DNA of 6,298 nt from Bacillota bacterium (lineage in GTDB: Bacteria > Bacillota > Clostridia > Clostridiales > Clostridiaceae): positions 1-6,298 of the forward strand of contig JAEZAL010000251.1 in the NCBI GenBank assembly GCA_023427705.1. Direction: 5' to 3'. The stretch's first letter is position 1; each line of letters starts with the position of its first letter. Shown piece after piece: positions 1-6,249 of the stretch. The position numbers and the translations under genes are program-made. The notes under the pieces were generated by a model. The model was not told the DNA's origin, did no database searches, and saw nothing but the letters and a program-made list of their open reading frames with translations.

Positions 1-1
1 G

Positions 2-1195
2 ATGCATACTAATGACAGAGATCATACACAAATTAGTATTCAAGATAAAGTTAATTTAAACTTATCAAAAGTTAAAAGTATAGTTGTTACTATAATAGAA
101 AATGAATATACTTTCAATGAAAAAAGACATGAAATAGAAATTCCATTTGAAAAAGTTGGAGTTCATGAAGATTTTACAGTGTTTAACAAAGATAAATTTG
201 CTGAGTATTATAAAACTATAAATAAGAATAATGCTAAAAATCAAGTTTTCTCTGTTGAAATGAAAGAATTAGTTTTAGAAGGTAATGATTTTATTGGACA
301 AGTAGAAGTTAAAAATGAAACTAAGCAGGATATAGAAAATTTATCAGTACTTATCAACCCAATTCCTAACACTGGATTTGGATATTATGGAGACACAGAT
401 CCTAAGTTTGATAGAACAAATGGATATTTAAGTTTAAAATCAGGAGAAAGCAGAGTTTTAGACTTTAAAATTGATATAGAAGAAGCCATTAAGAGCTTAT
501 ATGGTACAAAGCAGTTCTATAAGAGTAGTGCATTAAGAGAAGGAGAAGATATAATCTTAGGTGTATGTATAAGAGGTATGGCTAATGATGAAAATATGAT
601 TTTCCCTGATAATAGCACAGGAAGATATATGTATTACTTTAAAGATAAATTAAAGGTTAAGGAAAAAGTTAGAACTGAAGAAGAAGAAAGAGAATTTGAA
701 AGTAATTTAAATTCTGACTTAAGTATGGTAGATTATAGACTTGAGCAATATAATTTTGAAAGAGCAAGAGAAATTATAGATAAATACTTAAATGAAACAG
801 GTAAGTTTAAAGATAGAATAGATGAATATGTTAAGAAAATAGAAGATGCAGAAAAAGCCTACAAGGATGAAGTTGAAGGTGTTAATGGGTTTAGTATTTT
901 CAGACCAAACAGAAAGCTTACTCAAGAAGAAGCTATGCAATTAGCGCGCTATAGAGTTGGAGATAAATTAGGCGATGGTTATTCAATAATTGAAGTTGAT
1001 GGAAGAGAATGTTTATCAGCAATGTACACATGGAGACAAAATGGAGTAGCACATATCCATGTAGATTTAAATACTGGTGAAGTAAATCTTAACGATGGTT
1101 ATTTTGGATGGGAAAGATATACTAAGACTGAAAAAGAAGTTCAAATTGGAACTGGATTTGGTTGGGAATCAGTAGAAGAAAAAAATGAAATATAA
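2..1195 (+). CDS. Unrecognised multidomain protein, probably 5'-truncated
   Basis: I do not recognise this protein by name. The frame is open to the window edge and the first ATG (base 2) has no room for a ribosome binding site, so the true start is probably upstream and an N-terminal signal, membrane anchor or zinc ribbon could be missing. The 397 visible residues fall into three parts. Residues about 80-220 are beta-rich, and the stretch near 98-118 (GQVEVKNETKQDIENLSVLI) resembles the FxLYD-like beta-sandwich pattern of secreted or anchored Firmicute proteins. Residues about 224-292 are highly charged and helical, possibly a TPR-like or coiled-coil linker. Residues about 306-366 (LTQEEAMQLAR, then HVDLNTGEV) resemble a PepSY-type fold, with the typical start 'TxEEAxxiA' and a strand before 'TGEV'. 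The domain matches are inferences from weak patterns. It ends in tandem stops TAA TAG, followed by a hairpin. A surface or envelope-associated role is plausible but unproven. Confidence 0.7.
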   Translation: MHTNDRDHTQISIQDKVNLNLSKVKSIVVTIIENEYTFNEKRHEIEIPFEKVGVHEDFTVFNKDKFAEYYKTINKNNAKNQVFSVEMKELVLEGNDFIGQVEVKNETKQDIENLSVLINPIPNTGFGYYGDTDPKFDRTNGYLSLKSGESRVLDFKIDIEEAIKSLYGTKQFYKSSALREGEDIILGVCIRGMANDENMIFPDNSTGRYMYYFKDKLKVKEKVRTEEEEREFESNLNSDLSMVDYRLEQYNFERAREIIDKYLNETGKFKDRIDEYVKKIEDAEKAYKDEVEGVNGFSIFRPNRKLTQEEAMQLARYRVGDKLGDGYSIIEVDGRECLSAMYTWRQNGVAHIHVDLNTGEVNLNDGYFGWERYTKTEKEVQIGTGFGWESVEEKNEI

Positions 1196-1202
1196 TAGAG
1201 CG

Positions 1203-1230
1203 AAAGGGGCTATTTTTATATAGCTCCTTT
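1203..1230 (+). terminator. Terminator-like hairpin after the first gene
   Basis: AAAGGGGCTA (1203-1212) pairs with TAGCTCCTTT (1221-1230), giving a 10-bp stem with one G-U pair and an 8-nt loop. It starts five bases after the double stop of the upstream gene. The T-tract after the stem is weak (AATTTAAG), although the stem itself ends in TTT. It probably acts as an intrinsic terminator, of modest strength. Confidence 0.65.
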
Positions 1231-1296
1231 AATTTAAGCTTTATATAATAAGAAGAAGTAGTATTTTTGGATATGATAAATAATACAATTGATTAG

Positions 1297-1491
1297 CTTA
1301 GAACATTTACTTTAGCAAGTATAGTTGGTGTAGTTATAGCATTATTCTTATTACTATTAAAGTTACCTGTAATGACTATAGCTATAGGATTTTACTTACA
1401 AATATCAACTAGTACAATAATACTATTAATAATTTTAGTAATTGCTACAATAATTCCAATTGTAATATCTAAAGTTAAAAATCAAGAATAA
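1297..1491 (+). pseudogene. Remnant of an OPT-family oligopeptide transporter C-terminus
   Basis: This frame runs from just after a TAG stop (1294-1296) to TAA at 1489-1491 and encodes about 64 mostly hydrophobic residues. They form two to three potential membrane segments and a short charged tail (ISKVKNQE). The central stretch, LLKLPVMTIAIGFYLQIS followed by TST, resembles the conserved C-terminal motif I recall for OPT-family transporters (LPxxxxAIGxYLPxSxST, then a GG). Here the expected Pro is Gln, and the Pro and Gly-Gly that should follow are absent. There is no ATG before 1375 in this frame, no ribosome binding site at that ATG, and upstream in-frame stops lie at 1246-1251 and 1294. 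The same frame before the TAG (ATG at 1273) could be further decayed coding sequence. Full OPT proteins have well over 500 residues, so this is a small relic. The alternative is an unusual small membrane protein interrupted by one nonsense codon. Confidence 0.55.
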
Positions 1492-1678
1492 ATATAAAAA
1501 ATAAGATACATATTTGCCACTTAAATTAAACATTAAGGAAGTAATATATAATAAAAAGTTATTATTTTTTATTGATAAAATATAGCATTAATTTGAGAAA
1601 AGATATTATATACATACAAAATAAATCAAATTAGTGATAAAATTAAGGAGAGGAAAATATTAGTTAGGAGGAGAATAT
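1492..1678 (+). other. AT-rich leader upstream of transketolase
   Basis: This non-coding stretch presumably holds the transketolase promoter, but no clear -35/-10 pair stands out. A TTGAGA at 1593-1598 has no good -10 at normal spacing, and TATTAT at 1604-1609 has no good -35. An all-A/T inverted repeat (AATAAAAA at 1550-1557, TTTTTATT at 1566-1573) could be a weak hairpin. Two purine-rich, Shine-Dalgarno-like tracts lie at 1645-1654 and 1666-1673. I see no recognisable riboswitch, T-box or protein operator. Confidence 0.4.
1666..1673 (+). promoter_or_regulatory. Ribosome binding site of transketolase
   Basis: AGGAGGAG sits 5 nt before the ATG at 1679 and matches the anti-Shine-Dalgarno sequence almost perfectly, fixing the start. 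A second purine-rich tract, AAGGAGAGGA (1645-1654), lies 21 nt further upstream with no substantial reading frame after it. Confidence 0.85.
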
Positions 1679-3649
1679 ATGGACTTAGATAGAAAGGTTG
1701 TTAGTACCATAAGAGCTTTATGCGCAGATACAGTTCAAAACGCTAACTCTGGTCATCCGGGCTTACCTTTAGGAGCAGCACCTATGGCATATGCGCTATG
1801 GTCAAAAGTTATGAATAGTACACCAAAGGATGTAAACTGGATAAATCGTGATAGATTTATTCTTTCAGGTGGACATGGATCAGCATTATTATATAGTTTA
1901 CTTCATTTATTTAATTATGGAGTCACTATAGATGATTTAAAAGGATTTAGACAATTAGATTCTAAGACTCCTGGCCATCCAGAATATGGACATACTGTTG
2001 GAGTGGAAGCAACAACAGGTCCTTTAGGAGCAGGAATGGCTATGGCTGTAGGATTGGCTATGGCAGAAAAGCATCTTTCAGCTGTGTTTAATAAAGAAGG
2101 GTATCCAGTAATAGACCACTATACATATGTATTAGGTGGAGATGGATGTTTTATGGAAGGAATTTCATCAGAAGCATTATCATTAGCAGGAACACTAAAA
2201 CTAGATAAATTAATGGTATTATATGATTCAAATAATATATCTATTGAGGGAAATACAAACATTGCATTTACTGAAGATGTAAAGATGAGAATGCAAGCCT
2301 TTGGGTTTAATGTATTTACAGTAGAAGATGGTGATAGTATTGAAGAAATCCTAAAAGTAATTAATGAAGCTAAGCAATCAGTTGGAAAGCCTACATTTAT
2401 TGAAGTAAAGACTAAGATTGGTAAAGGATGTCCAGCAAAAGAAGGTAAAGCAAGTGCTCATGGAGAACCTCTAGGAGCAGATAATGTAATAGAATTAAAG
2501 AAAAATCTAGGTTTACCTGAAGATAAAGATTTCTATGTTGATAAAGAAGTATATAATCATATAGCATCAGAACAAGAAAGAGGTCACAAAGTATACGAAG
2601 ATTGGAATAAGATGTTTGAAGATTACTTTGTAAAATTCCCAGAAATGAAAGAATTATGGGATAAATATTTTAATGTTGATTATGCAAAAGTATTAGATGA
2701 AAGTTCTGAATATTGGCAATATGATAAAAAAGCTAATGCAACAAGAAATTTATCTGGTATTGCAATGAATAAAATTAAGGATTTATTCCCTAATTTTATG
2801 GGAGGTGCAGCAGATTTAGCTCCATCAACTAAGACATATTTAAATGGTGCTGGAGATTTCAGTAGTGATAACTATAGTGGTAGAAATATACATTATGGAG
2901 TTCGGGAATTAGCTATGGCAGCAATGGGAAATGGAATTATGTTACATGGTGGATTAAAAACATTTGTTTCAACATTCTTTGTATTTAGCGATTATGTTAA
3001 GCCAATGGCAAGATTATCATCTCTTATGAAATTACCATTAACATATGTTTTAACTCATGATAGCATTGGAGTTGGGGAAGATGGACCAACTCATGAACCA
3101 GTGGAACAATTAACAATGCTTAGGGCAATGCCTAACTTTAATGTATTTAGACCATGTGATTCAACTGAAACAAATATAGGTTGGTATATGGCTATGACAT
3201 CAAAAGAAACACCTACAGCTTTAGTTTTATCAAGACAAAATCTTCCTGATATAGAAGGTTCAAGTAAAGAAGCTATGAAGGGTGGTTATATAATAGATGA
3301 CTCTAATGGTGAACCAGAAATTATATTAATGGCTTCTGGATCTGAAGTATCTTTAGCTATTGAAGCTAAGAAGAAATTAGGAAACGATAAAATTAGAGTA
3401 GTAAGTATGCCTTGCATGGACATATTTAAACAACAAGATTCAACTTATAAAGAAAAAGTTCTACCAAGAAGTGTAACTAAGAGAGTTGCTATAGAAGCAG
3501 GTTCAGGTTTAAGCTGGGGAGAATTTGTTGGATTTGATGGTAAATATGTAACTATGGATACATTTGGAGCATCAGCACCTGCTGAATTATTATTTGAGAA
3601 GTTCGGATTTAGTGTTGATAACTTAATTAAAGTTATTAACGAATTATAA
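1679..3649 (+). CDS. tkt: Transketolase
   Basis: This is a thiamine-diphosphate-dependent transketolase of the cytosolic non-oxidative pentose phosphate pathway. It moves two-carbon units from ketose to aldose phosphates, for example xylulose 5-phosphate to ribose 5-phosphate or erythrose 4-phosphate. The 656 residues are full length for bacterial enzymes and align almost residue for residue with E. coli numbering. The N-terminal diphosphate-binding domain has His26 (SGHPG), His66 (GGHGS), His100, GDG at 154-156 with the metal ligands Asp155, Asn185 and Ile187, and His261 (SAHGEPLG). The pyrimidine-binding domain carries the catalytic Glu410 (HYGVRELAM), a GEDGPTHEPVEQL loop with Asp468 and His472, and substrate-phosphate residues including Ser383 and Arg519 (LSRQNLP). 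The C-terminal domain starts near 530. The start is fixed by a strong AGGAGG. The gene stands alone, with a hairpin after it and no transaldolase or split-subunit partner nearby, so it is the one-chain form. No key residue is missing. Confidence 0.97.
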   Translation: MDLDRKVVSTIRALCADTVQNANSGHPGLPLGAAPMAYALWSKVMNSTPKDVNWINRDRFILSGGHGSALLYSLLHLFNYGVTIDDLKGFRQLDSKTPGHPEYGHTVGVEATTGPLGAGMAMAVGLAMAEKHLSAVFNKEGYPVIDHYTYVLGGDGCFMEGISSEALSLAGTLKLDKLMVLYDSNNISIEGNTNIAFTEDVKMRMQAFGFNVFTVEDGDSIEEILKVINEAKQSVGKPTFIEVKTKIGKGCPAKEGKASAHGEPLGADNVIELKKNLGLPEDKDFYVDKEVYNHIASEQERGHKVYEDWNKMFEDYFVKFPEMKELWDKYFNVDYAKVLDESSEYWQYDKKANATRNLSGIAMNKIKDLFPNFMGGAADLAPSTKTYLNGAGDFSSDNYSGRNIHYGVRELAMAAMGNGIMLHGGLKTFVSTFFVFSDYVKPMARLSSLMKLPLTYVLTHDSIGVGEDGPTHEPVEQLTMLRAMPNFNVFRPCDSTETNIGWYMAMTSKETPTALVLSRQNLPDIEGSSKEAMKGGYIIDDSNGEPEIILMASGSEVSLAIEAKKKLGNDKIRVVSMPCMDIFKQQDSTYKEKVLPRSVTKRVAIEAGSGLSWGEFVGFDGKYVTMDTFGASAPAELLFEKFGFSVDNLIKVINEL

Positions 3650-3668
3650 AATTTAAATAGCTTAATAG

Positions 3669-3715
3669 GCACATAAATTTTCTGAAGTAATATTTAGAAG
3701 GTTTATGTGCTTTTT
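3669..3715 (+). terminator. Intrinsic terminator of transketolase
   Basis: GCACATAAA (3669-3677) pairs perfectly with TTTATGTGC (3702-3710) and is followed directly by TTTTTATTAT. The 24-nt interior can pair further (TTCT with AGAA), extending the hairpin. It begins about 20 nt after the transketolase stop. Confidence 0.85.
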
Positions 3716-3735
3716 ATTATATTAAATAGAAATTA

Positions 3736-3766
3736 TTGTAAATAGAAGTGGGGTATATGGTATAAT
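3736..3766 (+). promoter_or_regulatory. Probable sigma-A promoter of the esterase gene
   Basis: A perfect TATAAT (3761-3766) is preceded by TGG at 3758-3760, forming an extended -10 element. TTGTAA at 3736-3741 is a partial -35 at a long 19-bp spacing, which an extended -10 can tolerate. Transcription would start near 3773 and give a leader of about 90 nt before the esterase ATG. It lies just after the transketolase terminator, consistent with a new transcription unit. Confidence 0.6.
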
Positions 3767-3805
3767 ATGTATATGTTTTTTAAATAAATTTTTAGGGTAT
3801 ATAGT
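3751..3805 (+). repeat. Pair of GGGTATATrGT direct repeats at the esterase promoter
   Basis: GGGTATATGGT (3751-3761) and GGGTATATAGT (3795-3805) differ at one base and lie 44 bp apart start to start, close to four helical turns. The first copy overlaps the promoter spacer and the first base of the -10, and the second is in the predicted leader. A regulator-binding role is inference, and chance similarity in AT-rich DNA is possible. Confidence 0.35.
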
Positions 3806-3863
3806 TAATTAATGATTTATATAATTAGTAGAAAGTAAGTATTAAAAGGGATGGGGATAAAAA

Positions 3864-4691
3864 ATGATATATGAAAAAATAAATCTTCGTGATATAAATG
3901 ATAACTTGAAAGATAGTAATGCATATATTAGCGTTTATATACCAGATAATAGTGAAGAAATAAATATAAATAAAAAAAGAAAAACTATAGTATTATGTCC
4001 TGGTGGTGGATATGTAGGAACTTCTGATAGGGAAGCTGAACCTGTAGCATTTAGGTTTCTTTCAGAAGGATTTAATGTAGTAATACTTAGATATAGTGTT
4101 GCTCCAAATAAATTTCCTAAAGCTTTATTAGAATTATCAGCAACTGTAAGTTATACACGCAAAATGGAAGAGAGTTGGAATGTAGATACAGATAATATTA
4201 TAGTATGTGGATTTTCAGCAGGAGGTCATTTAGTAGGAAGCTTAGGTGTTTTCTGGGATAAAGAATTTATAACACAAAGCCTAAAAATAAATACTGATAG
4301 TATTAAACCAAATGGGCTAATATTATGCTATCCAGTTATTACAAGTGGGGAATTTGCAAATAAAGATTCTTTTGATAATTTATTAGGAAAAGATGCAAGT
4401 AAAGAAGAAAGAGAAAAATATACTTTAGATAAATTAGTGTCTGATAAAACTCCAAAAACTTTTTTATGGCATACCTTTGATGATGATGTAGTTCCAGTAG
4501 AAAATTCATTAATGTTTGCCAATGCTCTAAGAGGAAAAAACATACCATTTGAACTTCATATATATCCTAATGGTGTACATGGATTAAGCCTTTGTGATGA
4601 AAGTACAGCAAATAAAAATAATGATAATCTTATCAATACACATGCAGAATCTTGGTTTAAATTAGCTATAAAGTGGATTAATTCAATTTAA
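3864..4691 (+). CDS. Alpha/beta-hydrolase esterase (acetyl-esterase/lipase type)
   Basis: This is a 275-residue serine hydrolase of the alpha/beta-hydrolase fold, in the group often annotated as acetyl esterase, xylan esterase or 'endo-1,4-beta-xylanase B-like' proteins. It probably hydrolyses small acyl esters such as acetylated sugars. The substrate is inferred from the family only. The visible motifs are CPGGGY at 45-50, the oxyanion-hole glycines in place of classical HGGG; GFSAGG at 116-121 with nucleophile Ser118; HTFDDDVVPVENS at 203-215, supplying the acid (Asp207 or a neighbouring Asp); and GVHG at 237-240 with catalytic His239. There is no signal peptide or membrane segment, so it should be cytoplasmic and act on imported substrate. 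The length is normal for the family. The ATG at 3864 is preceded by a G-rich but imperfect Shine-Dalgarno (AAGGGATGGGG, 3846-3856). It has its own promoter and terminator and looks monocistronic. Confidence 0.88.
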   Translation: MIYEKINLRDINDNLKDSNAYISVYIPDNSEEININKKRKTIVLCPGGGYVGTSDREAEPVAFRFLSEGFNVVILRYSVAPNKFPKALLELSATVSYTRKMEESWNVDTDNIIVCGFSAGGHLVGSLGVFWDKEFITQSLKINTDSIKPNGLILCYPVITSGEFANKDSFDNLLGKDASKEEREKYTLDKLVSDKTPKTFLWHTFDDDVVPVENSLMFANALRGKNIPFELHIYPNGVHGLSLCDESTANKNNDNLINTHAESWFKLAIKWINSI

Positions 4692-4696
4692 TATAG

Positions 4697-4731
4697 AGTC
4701 AGTAACTAAACTTTATAGTTACTGACTTTTT
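4697..4731 (+). terminator. Intrinsic terminator of the esterase gene
   Basis: AGTCAGTAACTA (4697-4708) pairs perfectly with TAGTTACTGACT (4716-4727) around a 7-nt loop. The 12-bp stem is followed by TTTTAATTT. It lies 5 nt after the esterase stop codon and is a confident terminator. Confidence 0.92.
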
Positions 4732-4894
4732 AATTTGGAAAGAGTTTACTTCTATTTATGTAATAAGTGTAGTAATATTTTAAATATAATAAAAGAAATT
4801 TCATAGTAAATAATAAATAGTAACCTTAGTTATAAGTTAAAAAAATAATAAAATATATAATAAAAGGTGAAATTAATTAGGAGGAAAAGAGTAT

Positions 4895-5779
4895 ATGATA
4901 AAACTAATAGCATCAGATATGGATGGAACATTATTAAATAGTAATCATGATATTGACAAAGAAACTATAGATGCCATTAGAGAAGCAGAAGAAGCAGGAA
5001 TAATATTTGCAATTTCTACTGGTAGAGAATACGATAGTGTTAAGGAAGTATTAGATAAACATAATATTAAAGCGCAATGTATTCTATCTAATGGAGCTGA
5101 ATATAGAGATGAAGAAGGTAATATATTAGATATTGTTAATATAGATCTAGAAACCGCTAGAAGAATAATAGATACCTTAGACTCTAAAAAGTTTTCAGCA
5201 AGAATGTTTACTAATAAGGGGATTTTTACAACATCAACAAGGGAAGAAGCATTGCAAGAAGTTATAAATAGAACAATGAGTTTTAATCCGGAATTGACAG
5301 AAAATGAAGCAAGAGAAATATCAGAAAATCTAAGATTTTTTACTGCTTTACAGTATATAAATAATTTAGATGAATTTTTTGCTGATAACTTAGAAGTAAG
5401 AAAATTTGTTGCTTTTCATAGGGATATAGAATTAATAGATGAAATGAAAAGAGAAATTAGTAAAATAGAAGGATTAGCTGTAGCTTCTTCTTTTAGAGAT
5501 AATATAGAAATAACTGATATAAATGCTCAAAAGGGTATAATTTTAGAACAAGTTGCAACTAAATTATCTATAGCTAGAGAAGAGGTAATGATATTAGGAG
5601 ATAGTTTTAATGACTATTCAATGTTTGAAATATTTGAAGAAACTGTTGCTATGGACAATGCAATTCCAGAAGTAAAAGCCATTGCAAAGTATATAACAGA
5701 TTCTAATGATAACTTAGGCGTTGCAAAAGCAATAAGAAATGTTTTAAATAATGAAATGAGTAAAATGATAAAAAAATAA
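4895..5779 (+). CDS. Cof-type HAD-superfamily phosphatase (IIB)
   Basis: This is a cytoplasmic Mg2+-dependent phosphatase of the haloacid dehalogenase superfamily, Cof/YidA-like subfamily IIB. Members typically dephosphorylate sugar phosphates, flavin nucleotides or other small phospho-metabolites; which one applies here cannot be read from the sequence. All four HAD motifs are present: DMDGTLL at 8-14 with nucleophile Asp8 and acid/base Asp10; Thr42 in STGR; Lys213 in AQKG; and GDSFND at 235-240 with Asp236 and Asp240 binding metal. The C2-type cap lies between about residues 83 and 200 and should set specificity. The SNGAEY stretch (65-70) and the AMDNAIPEVKAIAKYIT region near 252-268 are typical of Cof proteins. 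The length of 294 is slightly above the usual 260-290, due to a lysine-rich C-terminal tail (NNEMSKMIKK). The start is set by AGGAGG at 4879-4884, 10 nt before the ATG. Upstream TATAAT hexamers at 4785-4790 and 4856-4861 lack convincing -35 partners. Confidence 0.93.
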   Translation: MIKLIASDMDGTLLNSNHDIDKETIDAIREAEEAGIIFAISTGREYDSVKEVLDKHNIKAQCILSNGAEYRDEEGNILDIVNIDLETARRIIDTLDSKKFSARMFTNKGIFTTSTREEALQEVINRTMSFNPELTENEAREISENLRFFTALQYINNLDEFFADNLEVRKFVAFHRDIELIDEMKREISKIEGLAVASSFRDNIEITDINAQKGIILEQVATKLSIAREEVMILGDSFNDYSMFEIFEETVAMDNAIPEVKAIAKYITDSNDNLGVAKAIRNVLNNEMSKMIKK

Positions 5780-5785
5780 GATTTT

Positions 5786-5838
5786 AAAGACTTCTTTTAT
5801 AGTTGTGAATTGACTATAAAGGAAGCCTTTATTTTTTA
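5786..5838 (+). terminator. Intrinsic terminator of the Cof phosphatase gene
   Basis: The segment 5786-5803 pairs with 5813-5830 over 18 positions, with one A-C mismatch and one G-U pair, around a 9-nt loop. The T-rich tail ATTTTTTAT follows at once. The hairpin starts 7 nt after the stop codon. Confidence 0.9.
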
Positions 5839-5897
5839 TCATAATAAAAAAACTAATTTAGTAAATAATATATTTATCAAGTTAAGTGAGGTGAAAT

Positions 5898-6170
5898 ATG
5901 AATAATAATTATGATTATTTTTTTAAATGGTTAAAACAAGCAACTAAAGAAGAAAGACATATTCCTGAAATGGAGTCATTTGCTAAAAAGCATCCTATAG
6001 TATTTATGAAGTTTCACACTTTATCTAAAGGGATAGTAGATTATGAAGAAAATGATAAAGAATATTTAGAAGCTAAAGAAAAGATAACTAATTTAATAGA
6101 AGAAAATAAAGAAAAATTTAAAGAGGCAACTGATGCTGTGAAAAATAAATTTAATGGGAAGTATTTTTAG
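5898..6170 (+). CDS. Small helical protein of unknown function
   Basis: I do not recognise this 90-residue protein. It appears to be a real gene: GAGGTGA (5888-5894) sits just before the ATG, codon use matches its neighbours, and it fits between the upstream terminator and the next gene. It has no signal peptide, membrane segment or cysteine. The N-terminal part is aromatic-rich (YDYFFKWLKQ, residues 5-14). The middle has a HPIVFMKFHTLSKGI stretch (32-46). The C-terminal half (about 50-86) is very rich in Lys and Glu and predicted helical (KEYLEAKEKITNLIEENKEK at 54-73), possibly a coiled coil. It is likely a soluble cytoplasmic protein. No terminator is visible before the HAD gene that starts 79 bp later, so partial co-transcription is possible. 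Confidence 0.75.
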   Translation: MNNNYDYFFKWLKQATKEERHIPEMESFAKKHPIVFMKFHTLSKGIVDYEENDKEYLEAKEKITNLIEENKEKFKEATDAVKNKFNGKYF

Positions 6171-6188
6171 AAGGAAAACATTAGTTTA

Positions 6189-6217
6189 TTGCATAAAATC
6201 CATTAATATAATATAAC
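6189..6217 (+). promoter_or_regulatory. Possible promoter of the last HAD gene
   Basis: TTGCAT (6189-6194) and TATAAC (6212-6217) are separated by 17 bp. An overlapping alternative -10, perfect TATAAT at 6207-6212, would use TTTATT at 6185-6190 with a 16-bp spacer. Both place the start site in or near the inverted repeat that follows. The -35 matches are weak. Confidence 0.35.
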
Positions 6218-6239
6218 TATTTTTGTACTTAGTTATATT
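6210..6239 (+). repeat. 10-bp inverted repeat abutting the ribosome binding site
   Basis: AATATAACTA (6210-6219) and TAGTTATATT (6230-6239) are perfect inverted copies around a 10-nt centre (TTTTTGTACT). The right arm ends directly at the GGAGGA ribosome binding site (6240-6245), and the left arm overlaps the candidate -10. No T-run follows, so it does not look like a terminator. It could be an operator palindrome or, if transcribed from upstream, an RNA hairpin next to the ribosome binding site. Confidence 0.5.
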
Positions 6240-6249
6240 GGAGGATTAT

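Noticed and set aside
942..951. Perfect palindrome TAGCGCGCTA, a GC island in AT-rich DNA
   Set aside because: It falls inside coding sequence (LARYR codons) and a single 10-bp palindrome is easily chance.
1550..1573. All-A/T inverted repeat upstream of transketolase as a terminator
   Set aside because: The stem has no G-C pairs and there is no gene just upstream for it to terminate, so it is mentioned only within the leader.
1492..1678. Possible riboswitch (for example a TPP riboswitch) before the thiamine-dependent transketolase
   Set aside because: I could not find the conserved THI-box core or any strong multi-stem structure in this A/T-rich stretch.
3445..3672. Minus-strand 75-codon open frame over the end of transketolase
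   Set aside because: It lies almost wholly antisense to conserved transketolase codons, runs into the terminator region and has low-complexity composition; it is a shadow frame.
4328..4548. Two overlapping minus-strand open frames of about 70 codons
   Set aside because: Both are antisense to the catalytic half of the esterase gene, overlap each other in different frames and show no family pattern.
4732..4894. Promoter of the Cof phosphatase at TATAAT 4785-4790 or 4856-4861
   Set aside because: Neither hexamer has a convincing -35 at 16-19 bp, and such hexamers are common by chance in this composition.
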